DNA of 64,000 nucleotides, taken from positions 79,234,641 through 79,298,640 of the forward strand of contig NC_090946.1 in NCBI RefSeq assembly GCF_040807025.1. Reading direction: 5' to 3'. The notes below the pieces were generated by a model. It made no database searches, was not told the origin of the DNA, and saw only the letters and a program-made list of their open reading frames with translations. The DNA comes from Struthio camelus. Taxonomy: Eukaryota > Chordata > Aves > Struthioniformes > Struthionidae. A program made the translations under genes and the position numbers. Every line of letters starts with the position of its first letter. Position 1 is the first letter of the stretch. Positions 1 through 12,900 of the stretch are shown in pieces.

Positions 1-330
1 GAGCCGGGGGGAGAGCCGCGCTGCAGGGACGGACAGACGGACGGCAGAAGGGAGGCAGCCGCGGCCCTCACTCCCTCCGCGCTCCTCAGGCTCAGCCCCA
101 CGAGCGTAGGTGGGGAGTTTCTTTTTAATTTCGAAATGTCACCGGCGGCGAGGTCACCTCCCGCTTGGGCCGGAGCCGAACAGCAGCTCGGAGGCCGGCA
201 GGCGATCGCAGCCGGCGCGGGGAGGCAGCGCTGGTGTTGGGGCCCCCGGCTCCGTTGGCCGACAGCAGGGAAGGGCTGGAGCGGGGTCGTACTCACCACC
301 CAGCCCAAATACCAGCAAGGAAACCAGTCG
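1..330. promoter_or_regulatory. CpG-rich block at left edge
   Basis: High GC with many CpG pairs (for example CCGGCGGCGAGG, CGATCGCAGCCGGCGCGGGG). It may be the edge of a CpG island continuing outside the window. No start codon context or protein family was recognised. Confidence 0.5.
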
Positions 331-367
331 TCACCTGGAGTCCTAATGAGCCCTCCAGCTGCCACTT

Positions 368-460
368 AAAGAAAAAAATATATATATTTATTTATTTATT
401 TATTTATTTATTTATTTTATGTATGTGTGTGTATATATATAAATATATATAATTTTTTTT
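368..460. repeat. TTTA tetranucleotide plus TA/TG microsatellite
   Basis: TA-rich start, about eight to nine ATTT units (to about 420), then TG and TA repeats ending in a T-run near 460. Simple sequence with no coding content. Confidence 0.9.
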
Positions 461-2785
461 TCTGATCTTCATGGCCGAAAAATAAAACTAAAAACAAAAA
501 AATCCGCCCCGAAGCATGCTCTGTGTGTTTGCCTAAGGCCACGCTGCTGGCTGAGGCTGGGTCTATGAATCCAAGCTCAGCCCGCGGAGCGGTGCTGGTC
601 GGGGGAGATGACATTATAAGCAGAATAAGGGCGCTTCTGCCTGCACAGCCTCTTTCACACCGGTGACACTTCGGGCAACCCTTTGGGTTTGCTCGGCCTG
701 AGGCAAGAAAGCCCTGAGGCTGCTGAGAGCCTGCAGGACACGGGGAAGCAGCTCAGCGATTTAACTCGCCCTTAAGGGCTTGGGAAAGCAGCTTCGGTGT
801 GCAGATGGGGGCAGAGGCCCAACAGTGGAAGGCGGCAGCTGACGGCATGCTAGAGGAGGAGGAGGGGGACTCAGCATGCCCAGCATCACCCACCTCGATA
901 CGCCAAAGCAGATAGCCCTCCCAAGACACGTCGGGCGCTCCCAGCCTCTCCACGGCACGTACCAGCTTCCCTAAGCAAAGGGCTTCAGTGTAAGTGTGGG
1001 AGGCGCTGGCTCATATCCTACGAAAGTTTAGGACATCTATGAGGAAGGGCAAAAGGGGAGAAAGGATGAGACAGAAGCAGCCTAAGGGCTACCTTACAGC
1101 AGCCACTGGGAATGTGATGCTGAGGACAGAAGAGGGAATTTTGGAATGGAAAAAGCAATGCAGAAGAGAAACGTTGTCTTCCTGCCACATTTGGGGAAAT
1201 TTCTAATGAACTTTCTCTGTAACCTGGGTTACACCAAAGAAACTCCTGAGAAAATCATCAATTCCTCCTTGTACTCAAAACCACTTGTAGCACTGACCTG
1301 TTCGTTCACGTCAAAGGAAAAACATCGGCCAAGAGCTTCAGCTATTATCCCTAAGCAAGGGAATGCCTGGGCTCGCTGGAGCTGTGCGACTCATGTCTCT
1401 ATCAAGCCACCAGTATTTCTGCTTGCAGAAAGCCCCTGCCCACACATCGTGCTCTGAGGACAGCCCAGATCCCCTCCACCATATCTACTGTAGCTCCTCC
1501 ACCTCCCCTTTCTCTCATCCTCTCCCACATGCATGTATTATAACCTGCAGTAGGTCAAGGCTAGGCACCAATTGCAAAGTTGGTGCCAGTAGTTCCAGCT
1601 AGGACCCAACAAAGCCACCGTGGGTTCACCGTGCAGACCGCTTTCCACTCCCAGCTCACCGCTAAGGCTCTCCCTGGCATCTCACAAGCTCCCTAGATTC
1701 ACGACTCCAGCAAAAGCGGCAACGCAGAGAGCTCTGCAGGAAGGCAAACATCCTTCCTCATTTGTTTTTCCAATGTGTGTGGACAGGCAGAGGCCCCTCA
1801 CCCATTTCCCTTCCCTGAGTCCAAAACAAGAGTACACCACTACCTAAACCTGCTAACAGCCTCCCCTTCCAGCTCGTGCCCTGCTCCAAACTCCCCCATC
1901 CTCAGAGACTCTCTTCTTCTCCTTATAAAAACCTTGCATGAAAATCAGTTGTCCTGAAGATGTGAGGGAAGAAGCTCAGCCTCTCCCAAAGCCAAGCACC
2001 ATCAAACCAGAGGCAACATCACACACCACAGAGCAGCCCTTTCTCTACCAGTGGCTTTAGAGCACTCTTTAATAGCAATAAACATCAGGTCTGGTGACTT
2101 TCCATAAGCCTCACTCAACACCTACAACTTCTGGGACCTCTGATCAAAAGCAGTACACATAAGCCATAAGAAGATGTTGTATCGGATTTCTCAGCACCTA
2201 TGTTAACAACAAAACTGAAGTTGTCGGGAGCAACACGGGCACCTGGCTCAAACCAGCTTGTGCAAAGCACAACTAGCAGGCCCAGGTGACATTTCGAAGC
2301 ATGAGATGCGCTTGGTTTTGTCTAATGAAGCCTCTGACGCTGAAGGAGGAAACTAACCCTGACCTCCTGGAGAAGTTCCTGCAACTGAGATGGGTGCCCA
2401 AACAGCCTCCGTGCTGCACCAGCTCAGCATCAGAGCAAGGAGCAGCACCCATCGCACAAATCAAATGCTGCCACTGGAAGAAATGCAAACCTGAATGCGT
2501 TCAAGCAGGTGCTGCTCATTTGCTAAATCAGAGCTACACCTTACCTAGCTTTGGGGTAAAACTGCCTGTCACATCAACAGCTGCTTTGCGAGACTTTCGC
2601 TTGCTTTCTGCTCAAAAGGGCTGGGGAAACAGTTGTACTAAATCTGAAATAAGGTGCCCCAGAGTAGCTAAACCAGGCCACAGATTTGTGGAACAAATCT
2701 TTTAGAATTTAACCGCTTTGTCAGAGTTCGGCATTTGGGGTTACAAATGCAGGGCAGAAAGGAGGATTTAACAGTAAATCCCTAC
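461..2785. other. Intergenic, no gene recognised
   Basis: Mixed composition, several short ORFs in conflicting frames, and no family motif. A small inverted repeat GGCACCAA / TTGGTGCC sits at about 1563-1586. Confidence 0.5.
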
Positions 2786-3075
2786 GAATGCATCTCAACA
2801 GCATGGGTTTAACCTGTGGAGCTCCTTGCCCCAGGCCACCGGGGATGCTGGATGTTATTATGGGCTTGAGGGGAGGCTGGATACACTCGTGGAAGGTCAC
2901 TAAACACGTGGAAAGCAGGTCTGGTCAGGAAGTGCTGTGCTGCAGTTGGCTAGGGGTTGGGAGAGAAGCACGGAGGTGCACCTCCGCACCCCGACCCTGC
3001 TCTTGAGCTCTTCCCTGCGCCAACTGCTGTTGGAGACCAGGTAACGGGCTAGGTGGGCTTGGGCTCTCACCCTCC
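2786..3075 (+). mobile_element. CR1-type LINE 3'-end fragment
   Basis: It contains diagnostic pieces of the amniote CR1 3' region in order: ACCTGTGGAGCTCCTTGCC, then a GGCTGGATA-like segment, then GTTGGAGACCAGGTAACGG and GGGCTAGGTGGGCTTGG near the tail. It is diverged and truncated, lying between KTN1 and the left edge. Identified from memory of the consensus, so boundaries are approximate. Confidence 0.75.
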
Positions 3076-5867
3076 CCCAAAGGCCTTTTTTGTTAGGTGA
3101 AACACAGAAAATACAAATCTCGCTCCCTTGGCCTTAGAGCTGTGCAACAGTATTGGAGGGCCACAGTCCCCCACCGAAGGGCTTCGAGCTGCCTCCCCTG
3201 AAGGTGTCTCCGAAAGCAGCCGGTGCTTCGTGCTGCAGGAGGAGATAATGCGCTAAGACAGCTTTATTGTTTCCCCCTCGCTGAGAAGCGAGGAGGAAAA
3301 CCACCTCCTTGCGTGGGAGCAGCAAAGGGGAAGAAAGGACCTGCGAGACGGATGACTCATTTCCATCACCACCTCCCCCTCCAGCGCTAAGCACCCTTAG
3401 AAAACCAGAAGAGGAGGCAACCCTTGCCGTTCAGGCTCCTGCTTCGCCTGCTGGAGGAGAAAAAGGGGAGACGCAGCCAGGGCCGGCGCAGCAGCCCCAT
3501 CTCGGAGGACCAGAGCCGCAGAGGCCACGTGCTGCTCCCGGAGCAGAGCTTCTCACCGAGGACAGGGCTGAGCGGGGCCGCGCCGCGCCGAGCGCTGCCA
3601 GGTCTCGTGCCAGGCTGCCTGCAGACTCAGGCAGGCTAGCCAGCCACAGGCGAGTTTTTTCTCGGAAAAGCAATACGGGAAGCTCTGAAGCCGCTTAGAC
3701 CGGACCTAAAAAGGCAGCCGGAGTCCGCGAGGCAGGAGGCTCTAGCAAAGCCAGCGTTTCTTTCAGCGCTCGCTACCTCATCCGGTAACCAAGCAACTTA
3801 AAGCCAGATATAAAGCAAAGTGAATCATGCAAACCCACTTCAGTTGGCAGGACGGCCACAGACGGCCCCCGTGCGACACGTAAAATACTTCAACCTCACA
3901 GCGAAAATTAATTTAAGAGGCTCGTGGGCCAACGCCTGCCCCGCAGCTCTCGGAGGGAGAGAGGCGGGCGAAGGGCCGGGGACGCGGCGTAGCGGACGCG
4001 GTCGCGGACGGGCGCGCTGCTGCATTTGCAGTCGCCCGGCACGCGAGGTCTACCGCGAGCCGCCGAAGGGAAAGCTGCGCGCGCGAAATCGGGAACGTTG
4101 TCTCCTCTCGAGTAACAAACGACGCTTGCAGTCCGCCCGCCTCCGGGACACCTCATCTTCACTAGTCGGCAGCAACAAGAGAGGGCTCACGGGTCTCCCG
4201 TTAAAGAGGATTTTGTGTGGCAGAAAAACGATGAAAGCGGGAGAAAATAAACGCGAGGAAAACACCGAATAAAATCAGGACGTGGCAGTTCAAAGCCTCT
4301 CTGGCTGCTGATCTACGTAAGCTGAGCCGCTTTAATCCGATCCATCCTCTCGCTTTCATGACCTGCCCGTCACTATGGTCCTAACGCACGCAGCGTGCTT
4401 ATTATGCAACCGGCGATCAACCGGCAATGGAACGTTTTAATCAGATTTTAACCAAAATTGCAGCCTAGGCGAGCAAGTGGGAGAGCAAACCTCAGAAGGG
4501 AAGGTTTAACGTTGCTAACTTCAGATTTACGACGCGAGCGAGCAGCGTTACCTCTGCTCCAGCTTGTAAGGCGCGATGACACCGGGCTGATCTAAGGCGC
4601 CGGCGAACCTCGCCAGCCGCCCGGCTACCTTGTAATGAGCGGATTAGCGCAGAATACGTATGCGTCCCTTTAAAAGAGGGTATTTATTAAAAATACATCA
4701 ATATACCCCTGTTGTCGCGCACACGCAGCTTATTAACAAGACACCCCCTCCTGAGCCGGCTTTTGTCAGCAGCAAACAGCCAGAGCCGCGGCGATAAAAA
4801 AGTGGCTCCCGGAATAAAAAGTGGCCCTTGCCCTAATAGCGGGTTGCTGCAAACGTTACGCGTTGGGGTCTGAGAGGCCAGGGGAGCCGAGAGGACTGCA
4901 AACACCGATCCCAAAACGTGGATATCGGCAGCAAGAGACGAGCCTGCACCCATCTGCTCAACCAGAGGATGAGAAAAAATTCATGCTGCCATGTTGCCCA
5001 TCCTCGGGCAAACGTGAACCCGATGTTGCTAGCTTTAGGATTTAATTTTGTTGTTGTTGTTGTTAAGATCAGATCAGAGCCCCACTCAGAACACGACCTG
5101 CTTAACCCAAGGCGCTAGGACAACTCTGTTTTGGTGTCGGTCCTTCCTGCAGGGACTCGTGCTTCTACCTCACTACCAGGGTTGACGCCACTTCAGCTTC
5201 CCAAAAGACGCTGAAGACGCCAGTCAGGCAGCTCCGGAAACAGAGACTTTCCAAAAAACGTCAAATACTGCAAGATTTATGATAAACTTGCCACGACCAG
5301 CAACAACAGGAATCCAAGAGCAAAAAACCGAGGACTGTTTTTGTCTTCTCTTCCTGCCTATACATTGCCTCCAGCTCTCCAAGTACCTGGCAGTAACTAA
5401 TATATTTGCTTTTAAAATACACCTGTGTGCTACAAAGGTGTTCAAAAGACACTTTTTTAATCGCACAGGCAGAAAGCCAGGCCGGGGAGTACTTCATCGC
5501 AGGTTGCACAGCAGCAGCAAAGCAAGCGCCGGCCCCACGGCCCCCAGCTCCCCGCCAAAATTACCCCCAAACCCAACTTCCTTCAGCCAAGTCAGGCGAA
5601 AACGAAGGGCGCGTGGAGCTCCTGGGGAAGAGCCAAGGGGAAGCGTGAAAAGCCTCGCCGGAGAGGCGGCAGGAGCGGGAGGCGAACCCAGGCACGCCAG
5701 CCCCGGAGCGGAAAACTGCCGGTGCTCCTGGAGCGGGACCCCCGCGCGGAGGACAAATCCCCGTCGCTGCCCGGGTGGCTGCAAACAGGGCTCGGGCAGC
5801 GCCGTTCCCGCGGCGCGGCCCCTTTCCTCGCAGCCCGGCCGCTCCGCGGCCTTGCCCCCGTTTTACA

Positions 5868-6010
5868 GGTGGGGGAGTCTCCTTCGCTGGAGATGTTCAA
5901 CACCCGTCTGGACGCGACCCTGGGCAACGTGCTGTAGGTGACCCTGCTGGAGCAGGGAGGTTGGACTAGATGATCTCCAGAGGTCCCTGCCAACCTCCAC
6001 CCTTCCGTGA
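5868..6010 (+). mobile_element. CR1 LINE 3'-end fragment within CpG-rich DNA
   Basis: It reads GGGGGAGTCTCCTTCGCTGG, then TTCAACACCCGTCTGGACGC, TGTAGGTGACCCTGCTGG, GGTTGGACTAGATGATCTCC and GAGGTCCCTGCCAACCT, the usual avian CR1 3' end. Several CpGs that normally decay are intact. Confidence 0.9.
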
Positions 6011-6818
6011 AAGCTGAGGCCTCTCCGACCCAGGGAAAGGGACGCAGCTGGGGCAGACGTTTGCTTGAGGTCTCCGTTCAATTATTTACTGGAGCGGCGG
6101 CCGGCGGCTTGCTCAGCGGGCCGTCGAGATGCGCGAGGAGCCTGCGCGTGGCCTTAACGAACCGCTTTGCTCTCGCCCGGGGGACTCGCAGCTCCCGGGT
6201 TCGCACGCACGCGGCTCGGGAAGGGGGAAGGCAGCGGCACAGCAGAGCCCCGCAGCAGCGAACGCGGCGGCGGTGCGGGAGCCGCCGCAACGCCGCCACC
6301 GTCGGACCGGCGCGCTGGGCAACATCTGGAGCTGCCCGATAAATGTTAACGAGAACGTGCGGCTGGCGACGAAGGGCACCTTTCCGGTAGGGCATCCTCA
6401 TCGCCCTGACGTCCTCGGACGCCTCCTGCCCCCCGAGTTCACACCCCCGTTGCCGTCTCCATCTACCGGACACCGCCGTCACCACCGAGCGTGGGAGCCA
6501 CGTGCCGATATAACTAAGAAAGCTCCCCCTCGGGCTCGCTCTGCTTCACGAGACCCAGCAAACCCACAGCTTTCTCCCAAATTCTCGCTTTATGAGAAGA
6601 AAAGCATCTTTGGACCAATGAGCGTTATCAGAGAGCGGGAAGGAGAAGAAACCCTGCAACAAAAGCAGCTGGTGGCCCTTCTGCCCTTCGCGGCGGGGAA
6701 GGGCGCAGCTCCCAGCCCTAGTTACGGCTCCCGGCTGCAGAGGATCGCCGCCAGCTCGTCACGTCTGCAAACGCATCCCTCGCCCCCCTTCCCTGCCTTG
6801 CACTCGCACCTTCTCTTT

Positions 6819-6831
6819 CCCCCCCCCCCCC
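6819..6831. repeat. C13 homopolymer
   Basis: Thirteen C within the CpG-rich region. Length may be uncertain in the assembly. Confidence 0.85.
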
Positions 6832-6990
6832 AAAGCGTTGCGTTTATACCAGCCCCCAAGTCGGGGAGCAGCGGAGTTTCCCGCCCCGGGCGGCTGGGAA
6901 TTAATAACGATGAGCCGGGACCAGCGCCACTGACGCGAACGCGCTCGCTCTGCTCTTTAAATATTTAATCGATTTTGAAGCCGCCGCGAA

Positions 6991-9900
6991 CGCCTGGTGC
7001 GGCTCGGTTTGTTTGCAACACGCTTGGATGCGGACAAGCCTATTTGCTCGAGCAAGAGATGGGGATCTCCAAGGACGTCCCTGGATAGCATCAACGTACA
7101 GCAGAAAAAGGGCTGGCTCTAACATACCGGCTTTGAAAGGGTCTCACGCTACTGCTTTCTCCGCTTGAAGGCGAGGGGTTTTTACCCAAATAGGTCCTGC
7201 AGGAAGATGGCAAGGGGCTCCCCGCTGGAGGCACACGGGGCCAGGCGGGATGCCGGGGCCCCGTCCCACAGCTTTTAGTACCACGGGTGGAGGCACTAGA
7301 TGTTTGACAATGTTTGACAGTCGTTTGGTGACCACAACGAGTTGCTGCTGGTCAGCCTGCAAAGTGCTAGAGCCCAGCAGGTCCCCTCAGCCCGTCCCAG
7401 CTGCACACGACCTCTAGCAACGACTCGGATGCAATTTATTAATCTCACCTCCATCTCTGCAATCACGGCAAAAAGCAGGGGAGGATCTCTGCCACGGCCT
7501 CAGCACCGCAGCCCAGGCACCGCTCAAAAGTCAGTGTTCCCCCACGGTTTAATCAGCTCCCTCAAATGCCGCAGAGCCAGAGCTGGCTTCCTGCAGAGTC
7601 CCAAAAGGTATTTTTAGGTGCAAGCTCTCCAAAAATAGAGAAAGTTGTAAAGAGCCATGGAGAAGCCTCCCCAGACCCCTGTGCAGATGGTACCAGTGGT
7701 GCGAGAGCTGAAAGCTCAACCGTAGCCTTTCTGGGCACAGGGAAGGTGGCGGACAGCTCCCGTGGTGGGGACGGCCCAACGCCGCCCACCAGGACCGCAA
7801 TGAAACAGGCAGGGGCAGCCCCACAACAGCTATTAGCAAGGGGACGTCTGTCATCTCAACAAGTGATGGAGACAGAAAGAGGAATGAGAAAAATGCTCGG
7901 TGCTGGTGGGTAAAACTGTTTCCAAGCCCTTATAAGGCATCCTTCAGGATTTTTAGGAAAGGAAACATTTTCTTTCTTAGAAAGCACACTAGGCTGGAGG
8001 GAAAAAGTATTTTTTTTTCTTCTTCCCGCAAGTGAAAGCTTGAAGGGTTTGGGGGGGTTGTTTAGGTTTTCTTGCAGAGTCATTTTTTATTTACAATCAC
8101 TTTCAGTTGACTTAAGTAAGGAAAGGAGCCTAACCCTGGCATAAACAATACAAGGGCAAGTCCTTCAGGCCTGGCTTTGGGAAGGGCCTCGGCAGCCCCT
8201 AGTTTGGCACCAAGGGTTTGAACCAGAGCCTCGCGCCCCTCTGCCAGGCCGGTGCAAGCTCAGACAAATTATAGCAACCCAAAAACCTAGCAGCGTTGCA
8301 AACATGCCTGAGACAACCTGAACATCAGCTGGCAAGTTTATTCCTGGTCTCTCATGGAGAGGTCGGAAACTCCTCCAGGCTTTCACTGACCCATTTGCTA
8401 CGCTCGAGTTTGCAGAGGGCGACATTCAGGTGAAGCTTTGACTGGCCAAGGTGATCTTCCAGGTCTCTAGTCCTGCCACCCTGCTGCTGCGACAGGCAGA
8501 GCTCTGACCAAAAATAGCATGACTGATGCCTTCAGGAAGCTAGGCCAGACTCATTTCAAGCAAGTGTGGAACAGAAAACGCCCTACCTGCATCTCTTTAA
8601 AGACATTTGGCAAAACCAACGTTGCTCCAGCAGCATGACAGAAGAGGCCACCTCTTGCTAAACCTCCAGGCAGAGGGACAAGGCATGGAGATGCACAGAC
8701 ACAGACCAGGGAGGAGAGGTGAAGAGAGACAGGGTCTCAGCCCCCACAACGACTGCCATGTCAGGCCCCCTCCCAGGCTGACTACGAGGAATGAGACCCT
8801 GGGGAAACCACAGCAGCAAGAGATGGTCCAGAGGGGAATAGATACCTCTGGGAATTCTGTCTTCAGAGGCACTGAGAAGACATCACAATTGCACTCAGAG
8901 AACTCTTCTCCATATCTATGAAAAAATGCATTGGATTTGAGCCATGAGATGGTATTTTGGGTCTGCAAGTGGCAACAGGACCGGGATGGGGGCAGTGGGG
9001 CCATGCTCTGTCACTCACCATCTGAGCCTCAGATAACAGTGTGAGCAGCCCTTGCCCATTGCTCCAAACTGGGACCACTGGTCATGCCGGGACATGAAGA
9101 CAGGGCTGTGAGGGCCACCAAGGGGAACCAAAGTGGGACCTGTGGTATCTCCTCCACTCACGCTGAGCCAGAGCAAGATAGGTTTCCAAAACTTAGGTCT
9201 TCAGAGAAAGGTACCAAGAGATACCCAGATCCCCTCCACTGCCCTGCACACTGCCTTCTGACAGATACAAACTCCACAATCGGGCTGTCCACTTAACACA
9301 AGCTCCCCTTTCAGTTCAAGGGCAATAAGTCTTTTATAATAAATACAAACTTACCTCTGCAAGACCTCCTTTTCTCTCCGCCCAGAGCACAGGTGTGCTT
9401 GGGAGCGGTGGAGGAGAATGTGCCGGAGGAAGGCATTGAACCGGACAAAGCTCAGCTGAGTAGACCAAAGGGTCCAGGCAAAGAAAGAAAAGCTCAGGCT
9501 GTCAACGCCTACCTTGGAGTTGAACTCTGTCCCTGCCTTTGTGTTCTGGATAAGCTCAGCCAAGGGCTTTAAGCCAAGCGGGCAGAAACAGTAATACCTC
9601 ATCTTTTGGATGCTCCCTTAGAGACTCATGGTTGGCAAGTGGCAGCTCTCCCTGCTCACAGCTTCAACCAAGATCTGCAGAAGAGACTCTGAGAGACCCT
9701 GCCAGCAACACGACACAGACAAACTGATGGAGTCCCTACAATGCCCCAGAAGAAGGGCAGAGTCCTTCCAAAACCAGCCTATGCTGTAGCAAATAATACA
9801 AGGAAATTCACAGCTAACTACAAACAGCATTGCAAGTGCAGCCAAAAAGGGCCAAGGTCACTCACCAAGCGAGAAGCACAAAGGGAACCCCTGCAGCATG

Positions 9901-12900
9901 GACTGCCATCACCAGTGTCCACAGTAGCAGGGGCCATGAGAAGGAAATAACAGTTTCCTTACAAGTGGTTTCACGGCAAAATTGTTTGAATTAATTAGGG
10001 TTGAACTAAAATTGCATGAGATAGCTATTTATTATTGCAATTAACATAAAAGAGTGGGTCACTGGCTCAGAAAACCCAACAGTAGCAACTAAAAGACAAA
10101 AAAACTTTCATAAAGCTTACCGCTAACATCTGCTGGATACTGCTGAAAAAGGGTGTGAAGGGGGTCACAGTTAGCAATGAAGCAGCAGCACAACTTCTAG
10201 AAGCCACAACAAGAGCTAATAGACAGCTCAAAAGCTTCCCCTGCATTTCTCATCTCTGTTTTTAAAGAGGCTGATTAAGAACAGTAAGAAGGGATGTCAA
10301 TTGTATGTGAATTAAGCTCAGAAACACTTGATAGCCAGCACCAGGCTGGAAAATGTTTAGCACTGCATTGCACACAGCTTACAGTGCACAGCTTCTTCTA
10401 GGGCAAATCATTCTGGCGTTTCAATTAAAATCCATTGCTGGCATCCAAACACCCACGTTTGGGTTTTTTCCAACAAAAGCTTCTCCGTATCCATTAGCTA
10501 TTGTCTCCCTCTAGTGCGGGCACAGACTAAGTGCCACGTTTCGGGGCCTGCAGCGTTCGCAGCGCACCAAAACCTCTGCTCCAGGGCTCCCCTCTCCGCT
10601 GCTGGCAGCTCCGGGGGCTGGATGGAGACAAACGGGCTGAGGTTTCAACTGCAGAGAACCAGGGGCTTGCACCAGGCTGCACAACCAAGTATCAGCACTA
10701 CTTTGGCATTGCTCAGTCGGGGTTGGGATTTTTTCCTTTTTGGTCATTGCATTTTACCTTAGATGCCCAGAGCAACAGGGATTTCTTACTGACGAAGTCA
10801 CCAAGCCAAAGCTGTCCAAATTTGAGAGAGCATTACCATCAGCTGCATTTTATTCCAAGGCTGAAGAGGACACTGAGACCATGCATGATCCATCAGCCTT
10901 CCCACAGGTCCTGGGTAACCGTCCTAACCTCTCCTCACCCTTCAGGCAGGGGATCACAATTTGCTCAGTTGGGGTTGTGGGGAGGGGAATGTTCTTATGG
11001 CTGCATTTAACACCCCTGTAGAGACAGCCCAAATGTTTACACCTCTTAAAGCAACAAAAAAAACAAAAAAACCCAAAAAACCGAAAAACAAAAATCACTG
11101 CATTGAGATTTCACAATAAAGGTTTCGCATTCCCTCCTGGGAGCACTTTTGCCAAGAGAGAAGTGAATGACTTTGCAATTCTTAAACTTCTAAACTAGGC
11201 ACTGCAGCAGTACCTTCGCCTCTGCTTTGCAACTTCACCCTACAGAAAAGATCACGAGCCTGAATAAACCACCAGATTTCCAACTCCACCCTTACATTGT
11301 GTCTTTACTCCTCCAAATGCTGCCCCCACAAAGGCTCTCAAGGCACCCCAGAAGCATTTCTTCCACAGACAAAGCACTGTCAGCACTTGCCAAAAAACCC
11401 TTTTGAGGAAAAAGGGGCATCACCTTACCTGGAGACCTCAGGTTTCATTTGGATTTGCCCATACCAAAGTTAGCCAAGAATCGACCCCAGCTCTAGCCAC
11501 TCTGCTGGAAGGAGACAGCGTTAACATAGCTCTTCCTCAAACTGCTCTGCCCTTGAGGCAGCACATCTGGGAGGAGGAGGTCATCTCCAGATAGAGGCAG
11601 GTGAATCAGGCCAGCTCCACTGCTGGCCTCCCTGTTTCTCCATTACCACCATCTTTTCCACATCCAAAAAGGCTCCTGCAAAGCAACTGTCCCAACCTGA
11701 ACACAGGAAAGGAGGAATTGAGGGAATTTGCTAGCACCCATTCACACACTTTTCAATCAGCAGTGCACTTGGCAAGACGACCTGCAGGAAACCCCCGCGC
11801 ACCCCTAAACCTGTTACCCACAGATAATGGAAGAACTGGGATCTGGTGAGCCAAAGGTGGATGAGAGACAGCTCCTTGGGATGTTTTCCAACTGTCCGTT
11901 GCTCTTCTCCACATGGGGAAAGGAGAGGAGCAGAGAACAGAGCAGAGCTCCAGGAGGAGCTGAAGGATAGCACCGACCTGGAGGGAGGTGAGCTTCCTCC
12001 TAGCTGCACACGAGAAAGCAACCATGACAGCCAGGAGGATAACCAAGATGAGGAACATACAGCTACACTGCAGAGAGGACCCCAATACCTCCCTCATAGC
12101 TGGGGGCTTGTGGTGCAAATCCATCCAGCCTGACCGTCCCGAGAGCTGCAGGGCGGAAGTGGTGGGAAGTTCCTCACTGTGCTTCTCCATACTGGAGAAA
12201 TTTAGGTCTGCTGTCCTACACAACCACCACCAGCAGCCTCTGCCTCAGCGACTAAGTCTTGTACCAAGTGAAACAGCTTTGAAGCAGCAGCTTCTAGCTG
12301 GAGTGGTCATGGGGACTCTCTAGACAGGCAGGGCTGGAATCAGAGCAACAACACCCAACCTGCAACGGCCCAGACTAAGCTCACCTAAGTGTATGGAATA
12401 AACAGTTTCAAAACAACCAAAGCTACAGTTGAAGTCTCAGTAAAGTGTAGCTGTTGTAGAGAACCTCAAGTTTTCTGTCCCTGTTCCGAGCTGTTTCATA
12501 GCTCACAACAGGACTGGCATCATCCAGGAAATTACTGAGGCCATGTAAGGAAGAAACTTTTCTAACTTCTGTCTGGTCAAGGGGGCTGAGTGCTGAAAGA
12601 ACATAAAATAAAACAAAAAATCCCACAAGAGTATGAAAAGCTCAAGCTGAGCAGTTTGAACCATTTCTAACCAGTACAATTAATTAACTTGGGCCCCCAA
12701 CTGTTTTGTTGCCTTCTCTCATAATCACATCCTCAAGCATCATCAAAAACTCAGCAAGAACATCTCACTTTGCTTAAGATCCTCGCACAGAACTGGAGAG
12801 CTCCAAGATGCACGCTTAAAAACTCAAAGTGGAGAAGGGCTAACACATCTCCCTACCTTATCCTATCACAGACAGCCTGCCCAGGTTTGTTCCCAGCAAA

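Larger units (their letters stand above)
3400..6990. promoter_or_regulatory. CpG-island-like region without a recognised gene
   Basis: Dense CpG in several blocks (about 3.42-3.66, 3.93-4.13, 5.46-5.86, 6.08-6.54 and 6.70-6.99 kb) separated by more AT-rich stretches. A CCAAT box in good context (GGACCAATGAG, 6613-6623) and TTTAAAAG/TTTAAATA elements occur. It could be the promoter of a neighbouring gene or of a non-coding transcript. In mammals PELI2 lies on this side of KTN1, but I do not find its first coding exon here. Long ORFs in this block look like GC-driven chance frames. Confidence 0.55.

Noticed and set aside
1563..1586. Inverted repeat with an 8-bp stem, considered as a small RNA hairpin
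   Set aside because: The stem is too short for a microRNA precursor and there is no extended pairing outside it.
5279..5941. 220-codon plus-strand ORF
   Set aside because: Runs into the CR1 fragment at its 3' end, overlaps open frames on both strands, and has no recognisable motif.
6129..6968. 279-codon plus-strand ORF in the CpG-rich block
   Set aside because: Composition is Pro/Arg/Ala/Ser typical of GC-rich random frames. Other frames are also open over parts of it, no domain is visible, and it crosses a C13 run.
9351..9602. Minus-strand ORF ending exactly at a strong donor (CAGAG-GTAAGT)
   Set aside because: No matching acceptor-delimited coding exon and no partner exons found. Could at most be part of a non-coding transcript.
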